Below are positions 34,210 through 64,000 of a DNA stretch of 64,000 bases, in pieces (the first letter of the stretch is position 1; each line of letters begins with the position of its first letter). The notes beneath the pieces were generated by a model. That model did no database searches. It was not told the DNA's origin and saw only the letters and a list, made by a program, of their open reading frames with translations. Source of the DNA: Primula veris (taxonomy: Eukaryota; Streptophyta; Magnoliopsida; Ericales; Primulaceae); contig OY821750.1 in NCBI GenBank assembly GCA_963682055.1, forward strand, positions 9,116,501-9,180,500, in the 5' to 3' direction. The position numbers and the translations under genes were made by a program.

Positions 34210-35691
34210 AAAATTTCAATCTTTTCAACAAAAAAAATCACTCTTTCTTCTAAGGGGATAATACAAGAAATTCGATTGATCAATTAAATTGAGGGTTTTT
34301 ATTCAGAATCAATTAACAGGTATGTATATACTCTGGGTTTTGATTTTTTTTTTTTCTTTCTTTTTTCTATCTCACTTGCAATTAGGGCTACGATGATTTG
34401 TTCAATTGGGTTCATTTGGGTTTCATAATTTGGTTTTTTATGTGTTATCTCTCTAATTTAATGTGTAAAAAATTGATGGCTGTTGATGGTTTTATCTCAA
34501 TTTTATCTTTTCTAATGTTCAATTGGGTTAAAAATTGGGTAATTTCTGTGTTGATATTTAATTAAAGTCTTAAAATTATATGTTTATAGGTTTTGTTTTG
34601 AATTTAATTTTGTATTCATGGTCTTAAAAATAGTGTGTTTCTAGGATTTATTTTGAATTTGGTTTTTTCTGTGTAATTTATCTAATTTAATGTGTTAAAA
34701 AATCATGACTTTTAGTGGTTTGAGCTAATTTTTTTTTTTATCTTTTATAATATTTAGTTTGTTGAATTGGATTTTAAAAATTGGGTAATTTCTGTGTTGA
34801 TATTTGGTCTTAAAATTTTTATGTTTTTTTCTGTGTTATATATCTAATTTATTGTGTTAAAAATTTATGGTTGTTGGTGGTTTGAGCTAAATTTTATCTT
34901 TTCTGATATTTACTTTGTTCAATTGGGTTTTAAAATTTGAAAATTTCTGTGTTAATATATAGCTTAAGGTCTTAAAATTTTTATGTTTTTAGGGTTTTTA
35001 TTTGAATTTGATTTTTTCTGTGTTATATATCTAATTTAATGTGTTCAAAATTGATGGCTTTTGGTGGTTTGAGCTAAATTTTTATCTTTTCTAATATTTA
35101 CTTTGTTCAATTGGGTTTTAAAATTGGGAAGTTTCTGTGTTAATATATAACTTAAGGTCTTAAAAGTTTTATGTTTTTAGGTTTTGATTTGAATTTGGTT
35201 TTTTCTGTGTTATATATCTAATTTGGTGTTAAAAATTCATGGGTTTTGGTGGTTTGAGCTAAATTTTATCTTTTCTGATATTTGCTTTGATCAATTGGGT
35301 TTTAAAATTGGGTTATTTCTGTGGTGAAATTTAATTTAAGGTCTTAAGAATTTTATGTTTCTAGGTTTTGTTTTGAATTTGGTCTTTAATTTAATGTCTT
35401 CAAAATTTGATGTTTCTACTTTCTAGGATTTGTTTTGTATTTGGTTTTTTGTAATTCAAGGTCTTAAAAGTTGTATGTTTCTAGGTTATGATATGAATTT
35501 GGTTATATTTCAAGGTCTTAAATTTTTTTATGTTTCTAGGTTTTGTTATGAATATGGTGTTTAATTAAGGTCTTACATTTTTTTATCTTTCTAGGATTTG
35601 TTTTGAATTTGGTTTTTTATTGGGCAGGTAAAAAGGCATGTTCTAAGTACCTTAAATATGGCAATTATAAGTGCAATTACGGTTTAAAAGA
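34210..35691 (+). other. 5' untranslated exon and first intron of the PHD gene
   Basis: An untranslated exon ends at 34319 (AATTAACAG) before a GTATGT donor; the acceptor GGGCAG is at 35627. Exon 2 has 64 untranslated bases before ATG 35692. Within them are two short upstream frames, MF-stop (35639) and a nine-codon frame at 35658. The 1308-bp intron is T-rich and made of about seven degenerate ~150-bp units containing TTCAATTGGGTTTTAAAATTG and TTTCTGTGTTATATATCTAATTT. TATA-like TATATATT lies at 34167. Confidence 0.72.
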
Positions 35692-38600
35692 ATGAAAAGC
35701 CGTTCGCATCACCATCGTCTCCCAGCGATGGACCCTACGGATGACTGGGTTAATGGGTCTTGGACCGTTGACTGCGTTTGCGGTGTTAATTTCGACGATG
35801 GTGAGGAGATGGTCGATTGTGATGAGTGCGGGGTTTGGGTACACACGAGGTGCTCACGCTATGTCAAGAGCGAAAAGTCGTTTGCTTGTGATAAATGTAA
35901 GAACAGAAGTTCCGGTAACGAGTGCGAGGAGACCGAGGTTGCTCAGCTCTTGGTTGAGCTGCCGAATAAGACGCTGACATTGGGTAGTAATTCGAATAAG
36001 TCTCCGCCTGTGGGACCACCACGTCATCCTTTTCGGCTCTGGACCCACAGGCCAATGGAGGAAAGGGTTCATGTACAAGGAGTTCCGGGTGGGGAACCTT
36101 CTCTTTTTAACGGGTTGTCTTCGATTTTTACTCCAGAGCTGTGGAAGTGTACTGGGCATGTACCGAAAAAGTTTAATTTTAAGTATCGGGAGTTCCCTTG
36201 TTGGGAGGAAGATGTTGAAAACGAGGAAGAGAATGAGAATCCTGTTGACAAGGGTGCGGGTGTTCTGTTCTCACTGTCTAAGGATGTGTCGGATACTCCT
36301 ATTGTGAACACTTTGATGCGGAAGAAAGGACGGGTTGAGGGAGGTGGATGTGAGAGAGTGGTAAAATCAGAGGACTCGAAGAAGTGCGAAGGGAGAGATA
36401 TAAGCGTAAGACTTCGACATAAAGATGTTCGGAAAGATGGTACTTTGCTCCCTCCTATTGTATTTCAATCCGGAAAGCGTAAGAAAGAGGAATCTGGTGT
36501 TTCTAAGGATCAAACTGTAAAGAAAAAGGTTAGACTTGTTCATAAGGATAGAGATTCTAAGAAGATAGCTACAGAGACTTCAATCACAGGTGATTCTAAA
36601 TTTACAATTTTCTGGTTGGTTTGCATCATTTGCTTGTAGACGTTATAAGGTCTCAGTGCTAGTAAATTCCATTCCATTTCTCTAAAAATGATCCAGATTC
36701 TTTGTTAGATTAATCAATACTACTTAAGTGATATCGTCATAATTTTGTCGCTCTAAAAGTTTCCAAGATTATTATTGAATCTCTTTTATATTAAAAATGG
36801 CTGCAGTATAAAGGTTAACCATTTATATTGCTGTTGATTTTTTTCGCAAATTTAGGTTGTTCTTTAACTTTTGGAGTTCCTAAAGTTCCTTATTAGGCTA
36901 GTTAGAAGTCATTGCTGCATTTAATTAACCGCTCTGTGTTGACTCAATAGATTTGTTTTTATAAGTTTTTGGTTGTTACAATTTGTTGTATATTCGATTA
37001 TTAGAATCCAAGCTTTTCCAATCAGTCTCAAATTGTTTTAATTACAATAGACTCATATGTTAACAAAAAGGTGATCCTTTTTCCTTTATTCTTTGTCGTA
37101 GCTTCTAGGCCCCCCAGTGACACAAAAGTATTGATATTTCATGAAGCTACCGGTCCTAAAATTGTCGTTACTGATAATCAAGGTGCTAAAAATTCAGATA
37201 TGGACACAGTTCAGAGTAATCCTTTGTCAGGTGATGAGGATGTAGCGAAGAATAATGTTGAAAAGTCCAGTAGTAACCTTGCTTCTGGTGAGAAACTCCA
37301 CGAAAATAATGATTTTGATGTATCTAATAAACAGAACATGTCGACGGGAGCGGGGACAAAGGAAGAGAAAGGTGGCCACCAAGTATACACGAGGTTTAAG
37401 GATTCTTTAAATACAGATAGTGGAGTGAAATATTTCTTGAAAAAGGATGATCTTCGAAGTACTTCACTGAAAAAAGAGGTATGTCTTGATACTATTATGC
37501 TTATTGATTATGTCAACTTATTTGTGGACAGGTGTAGAACCATTAGGTGTCGTGACCGAGGACCATTTTTTCATTTATTTGCTATTTTTTACTAACTGAT
37601 CTAAAAGAAAAGTAAAAATATAAGATATCATCCATCTGCCTGCTAAACATGTTTTATCTGAAGGTGTAGAAATTAGGAAAATAAACATGTCACATACACA
37701 AACACACAAATAGTTGAATTGTTAGTCTTAGATTACGTAGTTTTACTTGGCCCTCCATTTCCCCTTGGATCACCAGTGTAATGTAAAATATAATTGACTG
37801 TATATTTTTGGAGAAGATTGAAAAAAGGAAACATTATTGTTAATCCGTGTAGTTTAGTCAAAAATGAGAAGATGAATTTTGCAATTTATACATGTGCCTA
37901 TTTACAGGCAACAAATCACACCATTTGAGACCCTAAAGTTGTATCTCTTCATCCTAAGTGGTTACATCTATTTAAACTCTAACATGACCCTAATAGTGTC
38001 GGTATTTCCGAAATAACTAACTAATACATATTTTCAATAAATGTAATGACCAATTCTGATTAGTGGTGACTTTTTATTTGTAATTTCCCCCTTTTTTCGT
38101 CCTTAATGAAAGTACACAATTAGTTCCGTTCTACATCAGTGTCCACTGGATCATGATGTAACAAGGAGAATGGGTATGGATGGGGTATGTGCCCAACACT
38201 TGTGCGCAATTTAGATATTCAGGAAAGACTAGAGACTCCATTCTATGTTCTAGTGTCTCTTGTTATTTATTTCACCAGGACTTTGTCCATTTTATCCGGT
38301 CACACAATCTTATATATTTGAACTTTCTTTGGGATTGTATCTGTTTTTTGAAATAGCTATCTGAAATGAACAACACCAACTTTATGGCTTTTTTCTAGAG
38401 CTTATTGATATATGTAGCTGTGTTGGCTTGTTTATCAGCTTGATGATATGATTTCTTTTATGGGCAATACATATAGGCTGTTGGTTCAGGCATCGATGAT
38501 GTGAATGATAGTAAAAAGAGTCCAAAAACTACAGAGGGTGGCCCTAAGAAATTCGAAGCCTTTCTTGAAAAAAGCATTTCTCCCCTATTGGAAGTCGTAA

Positions 38601-41118
38601 AGAATGAAATTGTCCTAGAAAAACCTTTAAACAATAAAGACAAGGTGAAAACAGGATTAGGTGGTGATAATGTTGCTAATGTTGAGTTCTCCACAGCATC
38701 TGAAGCAAACATTGAAGAAACAAAGTCCTTGACTCAGCATGTGGGGTGTTCTTCTACCGATCATTTGGATATAAAGACAGATAATGTGACTGTGACGAGC
38801 CTTCAGAATAACAAGGCACAAGGTGATGATAGGAGTACAGAAACAATCGGTAAATGTCAAACAGATTCAATGGATATAAAACCCAAAATGAGAAAAAATA
38901 CTGCGCATCCATCCAAAATAAGTAACAAAAATGCACTCCCTCAACCACTATCCGTTCATCATAAAGTTACAGATAATCGTAGAATGTCAGAGTCGAAGAG
39001 CCATAATTCGAAAACGGGAATATCAGATACCAATAATAACACGAAGAAAGATAAAGACATGCTTGAAAAGAGCGATAGTGGTATCAAGAGAGATCGAGGG
39101 AGCCATGATTTGCCAAGGAAGATATTGAAAGAACATCCAAAATCATCTTTAGGATCCGTGTTAAAGGCTTCTGAGTCGAAAAGAATTTTATCAGATTCAA
39201 TATATTCTGGTGGTGGTTCATCTTCTAAAATTCCTTCAAATAAGAATAGTGGGGTAAATTCAGGATCAGGCGAGCCTGTTAGCTCATTGGAAAACCAGAA
39301 TGTGTCGCATATACATAGTAAAGTTTCATCTTTAGCCTTGTCATTGAGAGGGGAAAAGAGTAACATTTCAAATAGCAATTCAGCAACTATGCATCTTCCT
39401 GCTCCATCAAACTCTCCTGCCATATTGAGCGATGAAGAGGTACGAAAGACTGACTATTTTATTGAAATTATTAACCTTACAAGTGTTGCTTTTTGGATTT
39501 TTATAGTTCTGTACACTACTAATCTAGCCACTTTCTTTCCTTTTCTGTTAACTAATCTACAATTTTGTTAATTACTATCCTATAGGTTAACTATCTTTTA
39601 TAAATTGTTAATTTAAAAAAAAATGGTTATTTCTGTAGGTTAGGGTACAAAAGTGGTCATATACTTCTAGTAGATAACGCTTTTGCCGTTTAAGTTTAAT
39701 GTAAATATATATAAAAAATAGACAATAAACGTATATGCACGAATTGAAATGACCAAAAATGGCATGGATAGTTTGGTCTATGAAAGGGCAAACATATTTT
39801 TAAAATTTTTAAATACTTGTTTTCTGATTATGTTTTGTTTGTTCCATTCTAATTTGTTTGTTCTGTTTTTACAGCTTGCTTTACTGTTACATCAAGAGCT
39901 AAACAGTTCCCCTAGAGTTCCTCGTGTGCCACGTGTGCGCCATGCTGGCAGTGTGCCTCAGTTAGGCTCACCAACTGGTACAACCACCTTCATCAAGAGG
40001 ACATCGAGTTCCGGAGGAAGAGATCAGAGTGCGGTAAACTTCTTTTCTTGATATTTGTAAAATGAAAACTCGAAGTTTTTAGTCTCTCCTTTAGCAGCTT
40101 TTGTCTAACATGTTTGCTCAATGAATTGGTTAATAAATTAATACAGGTTGCTAAAAGAAAAGACAAGGATTCAGCGAAAACAGGGTCTCATAGTTCTGAG
40201 AACATTGATGATGAAACCAAGGATGACTTCCCTCTTTCACCTGATCGGAAGAATAACAAATCATTACATGCAACAGATACTTTGCCTAGGGAAGGAGATG
40301 GTTCAAAGAAAGGGTCACACCTTGTTAAGAGAAATGCCATTCCTCTCTCTCCAACAGCTAGAAGCAGTAGGCCCTTTTCTCCCTCCGGGGCAAGTGAGAC
40401 TAAATCAGGGTCTACTCGTCATTCGCTTCTGAAGCCCTCCGATGATGACGAGGATGAGGATGATGATGACATTAAGTGTCCTCGCCGCCAGACATTACCA
40501 GGTTGATGTTTTATCAATAGTTCTTTTGGGTTGCTTATGCAAAATTTATTTGTATATACATGATTCAGCTCACTGGACACTTTTTTTCTTTAATTAAGAA
40601 GAGGGAGAGGTTTTTCCTCATTGTTTTAACATCTAAAATAACACCTGATCTTAAACAGCAATCTGTTTTATTTTGCTGGTGTGGTTTGACGCCTTGCCAT
40701 TAGTTTTTACTATTTTAGAGGACCCCCTGAACAAGAAGGGGATAAGATCAGGTGCTATTGTAGCCTTTGTAGGTGTCCATTGAAATAGGTTCCATTAGAT
40801 TTTCAGTGTTATTTATAAGTGTTAATTTAAGGGTATGTTAAATCTCATCCTTGTATTTGAAGGGCTTGGATACAGTGGCGTTGAATTTTGTCCATTGAAC
40901 CTGTTGACTTTTAATCTCAGCCTTATATATATTTATGTGTGTGTGTGTGTGCATAGAACCCCCTGAAGAAGAAAGGGATTAGATCTAGTGCTATTGTAAG
41001 TGTATTGAAACAGGTTCTATTAGCTTTAAAGTGTTATTTATAAGTGTGTTAATTTAAGGGTATTTTTAATATCATCCCTATATTTGAAGGCTTAGGTACG
41101 TGCCGTTGGATTTTGTCC

Positions 41119-41162
<44 letters not shown>

Positions 41163-42869
41163 TGTAAATATTTATATATATGTATATATATATATATATA
41201 AATATTTCAGGTGCTATTGTATGTCAGTGTGTGTGTGTATTATATATATTTAATAAGAAAAAAATAGATACTGTATCAGGTGCTATTGTATGTCAGTGTG
41301 TGTGTGTACTATATATATTTAATAAGAAAAAAATAGATACTGTATCAGGTGCTATCCGGCGAGTTATTTATTCGAAAAAACATGAATAATGATCTTTTTT
41401 TTGTTCGTCTCATCATTTTTATGGAAACTGCAATTGATTTCAAACTTATCAAATGTACCTTTTGCAAAGATTCCGAAGTGTGTTTAGCATTAGCCAACTT
41501 GAAGAAGTTTTCCTTTTTCTTTCAGGAACACTTTACAGTACCTTTAAGCGGGTTTTTTCTTTCTGACTTTAATTTTACTTTTTTACCCAAAAGAATGCGT
41601 GCAGATGGTATGTGTCACTTTTATTGAGCTCTTTGCTTATTTGCTTATCACCCTACTTTTGTAGCTCTACTTGCTGAGATTATGGCGGAAGGTAAACGCA
41701 TGACATATGAAGAACTTTGTAATTCAGTGCTCCCGGTATGAACATATTCTTCTTTTCCTTGGACTGTTGCTGTTTTTTCTATGTTGGCTTCCTTTATTTG
41801 CTTGTGGGAGAAAGACTGACATCATTGATCTCTCTCCTCTTTTTCCTGGTTCCAATTGCAGCATTGGCCTCATCTGAGGAAGCATAATGGAGAACGTTAT
41901 GCATATTCAACTCATTCGCAGGCTGTTCTTGATTGCCTTAGGAACCGACAAGAATGGGCTCGGTTAGTAGATCGTGGCCCCAAGGTATGCAGTTGGAATA
42001 ATTTATTATCATTATTAAATATATATTTTAGTGTTAGACTGCTAGTGCACTTCTCATAAAGCTAATGGATGATGAGGGAGAACGTATACTGAAAAATTAA
42101 GATAAGTGAAGGTTTGAACGAAGAATTTACTAATTACTCTGGTTTGACTTTGTCAGAGTCAACTACTTCTGTGTCCCATTTCTTTTGTGATTATTTCGTT
42201 TTGGTAATGGCTATATAATTTTAAGTATATTTTATCATCTTCAAGAATGCAAACATGAAACCTGATGGAAGATGGATAACTTTTTGGGTGCAGCAACCCT
42301 GTTTATGTTATTACTAAATTTATCCAAGATTGTATAAGTACTTCATTCCCTGATCTCGAGGAGTGACAAGGCTAGAAATTGGTTGCTTATTATTTTCCGT
42401 GTCAATTATTAAGCTGCAGGGAGAATACTTCCTTTTGTCGAAATGGAAAAAGTATATATGGATAAGGAGGGAGAAATGGAAATTTTGTAATTTTATTTGT
42501 TTGTTATATAGCTACTTTAGTCACCTAAATTTCCTCATTTATCCCCTACTTTTATAGCAGACAAACGGCAATAGAAAGAGACGCAAGCACGATGCGGAGA
42601 CACAAAGTAATGATTCTGAAGATGGGTATGGTGGTAAAGACAACTCGGCAGAGGAGATAGAAAGTGGCAGTCTCAAGTCGCACCAAGAAGAGGTTCCTAA
42701 AGGGAAGAGAAAAGCCCGAAAACGTCGAAGACTCCCTTTGCAAAGGAGACGTGTTAAAGATGTTACGAGTAAACGCAAGAGTGAGAGTGATGACGGGGAT
42801 GATAATGGCTCGTTTTCTAGTTCTACTGAGGATAGTATGTTCAGTGATGACAATATGCATGAAGATTGA
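35692..42869 (+). CDS. PHD-finger nuclear protein (probable histone reader)
   Basis: Eight coding exons: 35692-36589, 37102-37478, 38477-39439, 39875-40033, 40147-40501, 41665-41735, 41862-41984, 42558-42869. All have GT/AG junctions and phases agree, giving 1085 codons plus TGA. Residues 28-69 are a complete PHD finger (Cys28, Cys30, Cys43, Cys46, His51, Cys54, Cys66, Cys69), with the DDGEEMVDCDECGVWVHTRC pattern of Set3/MLL5-like fingers that read histone H3 tails. A conserved plant-specific block follows (MEERVHVQGVPGG to WKCTGHVPKKF). The middle is Ser/Lys-rich and disordered. A second conserved block spans residues 918-981 (MTYEELCNSVLPHWPHLRKH, then EWARLVDRGPK). The C-terminus is strongly basic (nuclear localisation). 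Layout matches an uncharacterised Arabidopsis PHD family (At3g52100-like, from memory). Confidence 0.9.
40725..41346. repeat. nested tandem duplications in PHD intron 6
   Basis: Two diverged ~235-bp units (40725-40955, 40965-41130) start ACCCCCTGAA and contain AGTGTTATTTATAAGTGT. Then come a TA microsatellite (41125-41160) and two near-perfect ~69-bp units beginning CAGGTGCTATTGTATGTCAG (41208, 41278) with a third partial unit. The phrase CAGGTGCTATTGTA also occurs in the larger units. All lie between exons 40147-40501 and 41665-41735. Confidence 0.88.
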
Positions 42870-44430
42870 AGGATAGCTCGTGCTGAAATGACCAATTTCT
42901 TTCTTTCTAACTCTATAAAAAGGGATCCAGGCTTTCATAGCTACCCATGTATTAGTCGGATGCAGTCTCAGGTAATGGGTGCTTTAGAACTTAGCTAACC
43001 CATTTTACAGGATCATAGTTTTAGTTTGTGTGTTTGTTTTTCTTCTTTCTTTTTGCCTTTTGTTTTGTTTATATGTTGAAGCATACTAGAGAAGTTTTTG
43101 TCATGGGTTGTTATCGTTATGGATGCTTACTTTGTAGGATGTGGGTGAGGGTGACACCGTTCGATACATATTTTTAGTTTTCCAGCAACATTATTGAGTG
43201 GTGTGTTAATTTGCTTAATGTAAAATATATTTTAGTTGGCGTGCAATATTCCATGTATGTATTAGATATTTAGATGTATTGTTATGCCATTGCTTTAAAA
43301 GGTCATGACTATAAAACATATAGATCTCCTCGTACATATCAAGGCATCATGTTTTGACAGGATTCAAGAGGTAAACAATGGCATCACTTGGAACTAAAAG
43401 GTGTGTTTCAAGTATGTTTGTAGCTTTGTCTAATGATTTTAATTTATTCGTTTGCATGGAGTCGAGATTCTGAACCGTGTTTCTGCGCCTTGGTTACTTG
43501 TTTGTTTTAACTCAAATTTTAGTTTCTTTATGGCTTCATAACTATATCAGTAATATTTGGACTATATTTTGATAAGATTAATATTTATGAACTTCTTCAG
43601 TCCCAATATTTTTTTAGAAAAAAATATTATAAATATGTATTTTTCTGTATTTTCTCTAAATTAATAAATTATCAATTTGTTATCTAATTAATATTTAAAG
43701 AAGCAATGCGTGTATATCTAGTAGTAAGTTTGAAACTCAAAATTTTTGGTTTTAGTACTTTTGAAACAAAAATAAAAGGGGACAGGAAAAGGGGCACAAA
43801 TGAGGGAACATGTGATCCTCGCTTGTCTGGGTGAAATGTGAATGAACTAACAATTACTCATATATCGGTGTCCTTGGCTGAACATTTGATTGATGCTTAT
43901 TTGGGGTTAAATGATTAAGTTCTTAGCTGGACATCAGGTTTTGTTACTTTTTAACGCCACTTGGTTCTAATCTATTTTTTCCCATCAATAGTTTACGTTA
44001 AAAGAACCAAAAACACTGTATTTTTGTTCATCTTTTTCATTCCAGAAATTTCGTGTCTGCTCAGTTAAATATGCGAGTACGTAAGCACCAAATGTTAGTA
44101 CAAAGTTGCTGTAATATTCACTTTTTGTAAGTTCAATAAGTAATATTGAAAATGAAAATTCTGGGTAGGGTACCCCGTTCTTTATATTGGACTGGTAAAA
44201 AAAAGCGAACCCTCTCCCAATTTTGCTTCAGCCAATGACCCCCTTCAGCCCATGACCCCCTTCAGCTCATTCTGTAATTAAATATCCTATTTTAAATCTT
44301 AGGCTCAACATGACGGAATTTAGGTGACCCGAAGAATGGATGACCCAGTATTTTTATTTATGGTTACTCTTTTTTTGTGTGAGATTTCTAAATACTTCTT
44401 GATCTATATGGTTTTGTTCCAATTACGACC
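42870..44430. other. 3' untranslated and intergenic region after PHD gene
   Basis: The PHD transcript probably ends within the first few hundred bases. A CAG/gtaatg donor-like site near 42972 and a TTTTGACAG acceptor-like site near 43361 could frame a 3'-untranslated intron, but support is weak. No further gene is seen. Confidence 0.45.
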
Positions 44431-44784
44431 TTGAACGGATCTACTTCTGAAATGTCGTATTTTAGTACTATTGTTGATGACGGTAAAACCTTATCTAAGG
44501 AATTTCGAGCGTGCTTGTTCGAGTGTGTGAGAAGATCAGCGAATCATGTTGCCTACGCTTTGGAAAGGGCTGCAAATTCTGTCTGGTTGAGGGGTTTGGA
44601 GTATTGTTCCGCCTCTTTATTTCAAATGTTAATTCAATGTTTGAGACTTACTAAAATTTATTCTTTTGACAAGAAAAAAAAATGGTTTTGTTCCAATTGT
44701 TGTACGGAGTACTTTTCTGGTATGGTAAGAATTAAGATGAAAGATCCAATACTCGGCAATACTTCATCAACCGATAGATCTTAA
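44431..44784 (+). pseudogene. fragment of plant RNase H-like (RVT_3) domain, LINE-type
   Basis: The open frame includes ECVRRSANHVAYALERAANSV, close to the C-terminal FVRRSxNxVAHALA helix of the RNase H-like domain found at the end of plant LINE polyproteins and in related domesticated fragments. The preceding residues (SYFSTIVDDGKTL) fit the same domain. The N-terminal catalytic Asp/Glu part is missing and the downstream residues are not recognisable. Most likely it is a LINE remnant, not a gene. Confidence 0.6.
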
Positions 44785-45098
44785 TACTTGATTACCATTT
44801 ACCAGTAAACTAGTGAAATCATTGTTTAACTTTAATCACATACTCCTCCTTTAAAGTATACATCGCATATATTCATTAAAATAGACCTTTAGTTTGGGAC
44901 GGAGAATGTCCTGCAGATAGCGATTCTAGTGAACACGTTATTTGAATTACTTATAAATTCACATATACATTGTGAAATCCATCTATAACAAAGGATAACT
45001 CACACACTAAGCGTTCAATATTACATGATATTACTTTTCGGAGTTACGTAAATAAAGGTACAGCCCAATAACGCAAACTTTTGGCTCATACGAATAAT
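44785..45098. other. 3' flank of the dehydrogenase gene
   Basis: Holds the presumed 3' untranslated region of the minus-strand gene ending at 45099. No other feature is visible. Confidence 0.5.
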
Positions 45099-63413
<18,315 letters not shown>

Positions 63414-63812
63414 TTTTATTTTATTTTTATAATTGTGTATCTCTCTATATCTATGTATTTATCACTCTCCAAGTACTTTTATTTCTTAACTTGATTTGCA
63501 ACCAATATATAGGCCCATCGAGTCAACTGTATGCAACACTAGCATGGGTATTGTTGGCATTGTCACATAATTTTATATTTCATTTATATCTCTAAATTAA
63601 CGTATAGTTAAATTAACGTATAGTCAACTATTTCGTTATTTAGGCCATTTGTCGATTTTTAAGAACTATTTGTAAAGAACATGTATGTTAGTTTTGATCA
63701 ATGTTCTAAAGCATATTTTAGGTAAAATTGGTCGGATATCCTTTAATTTTGTCTAATTCCGGTTAATCACCGCCTAATCCGTTTAATACCGCATAATCTG
63801 TTAGGATTATAG
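63414..63812. other. promoter region of dehydrogenase gene
   Basis: On the minus strand a CCTATATATTGG box lies at about 63503-63514, 90-100 bp upstream of ATG 63413, in a position suited to a TATA element. A TGGGCC word lies just upstream at about 63514. Nothing else is recognisable. Confidence 0.5.
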
Positions 63813-64000
63813 TAGGGGTGGACACGGGACGGATTGGGGCGGATTTGTTTCAATCCTAACCCAAACCGTAAAATAAATGGCGGAGCGGATTGGGGCGGAT
63901 TTATAAAATTTAAATCTCAACTCAACCCAATCCAACCCGTTACAATTAAAACCTCAACCCAACCCAATCCAACCCGCAAAATAAATTGTGGGTTGGGATG
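63813..64000. mobile_element. hAT-like element end, truncated by window
   Basis: Starts TAGGGGTGGACACGGGACGG and has GGATTGGGGCGGATTTG repeats followed by complementary CCAACCCG words. This is the same terminal architecture (TAGGGRTGG plus GC-rich subterminal repeats) as 12174-13259. The other end is outside the window. Confidence 0.55.

Noticed and set aside
35671..35691. N-terminal extension of the PHD protein before ATG 35692
   Set aside because: It would need a GTG start at 35671; the family start MKSRSH at 35692 is an ATG and fits remembered plant homologues.

Overview
This 64 kb window is AT-rich nuclear DNA of a eudicot plant. The evidence is spliced genes with GT-AG introns, plant-type protein families (a PHD-finger protein, a plant alcohol-dehydrogenase-like enzyme, a RING-H2 ligase, mitochondrial-type uL30), and a dense set of plant transposable elements (Ty1/copia, Ty3/gypsy, hAT, CACTA, Mutator-like). 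I cannot name the species from sequence alone.

Layout. 1-5275: right part (5' end) of a decayed minus-strand Ty1/copia element cut by the window edge. 7319-14795: a complete but dead minus-strand Ty3/gypsy element with 5-bp target duplications; it carries a nested non-autonomous hAT element (12174-13259). 16253-16801: intact single-exon RING-H2 gene (+), whose 3' flank recurs about 4.7 kb downstream. 18-26 kb: gene-poor tract of tandem repeats and small DNA transposons (hAT MITE, Mutator-like elements with 9-bp target duplications). 26988-27403: two-exon uL30 ribosomal protein gene (-). 28526-30432: short gypsy-derived LTR element reduced to a gag remnant and the last codons of pol. 32.2-34.1 kb: a repeat shared with 24.7-25.2 kb, split by a transposon for which the other copy is a natural empty site. 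34.2-42.9 kb: PHD-finger gene (+), 8 coding exons, 1085 codons, preceded by an untranslated exon and a T-rich repeated first intron. 45099-63413: alcohol-dehydrogenase-like gene (-), 10 exons, 394 codons spread over 18.3 kb. Its third intron (9.9 kb) holds a copia element (54029-61068) whose LTRs differ at 1 of 203 sites, together with CACTA and hAT-like elements. 63813-64000: start of another hAT-like element.

The four host genes look independent; no operon-like or cluster logic is visible. The PHD and dehydrogenase genes are convergent, and uL30 and PHD are divergent. I did not find a new defence or metabolic system. The best leads are the copia element with near-identical LTRs but unreadable internal coding sequence, the intact enzyme gene that tolerates about 17 kb of intronic transposons, the repeat pair with an empty site and an atypical 14-bp direct repeat, and the in-frame 10-residue repeats beside it.
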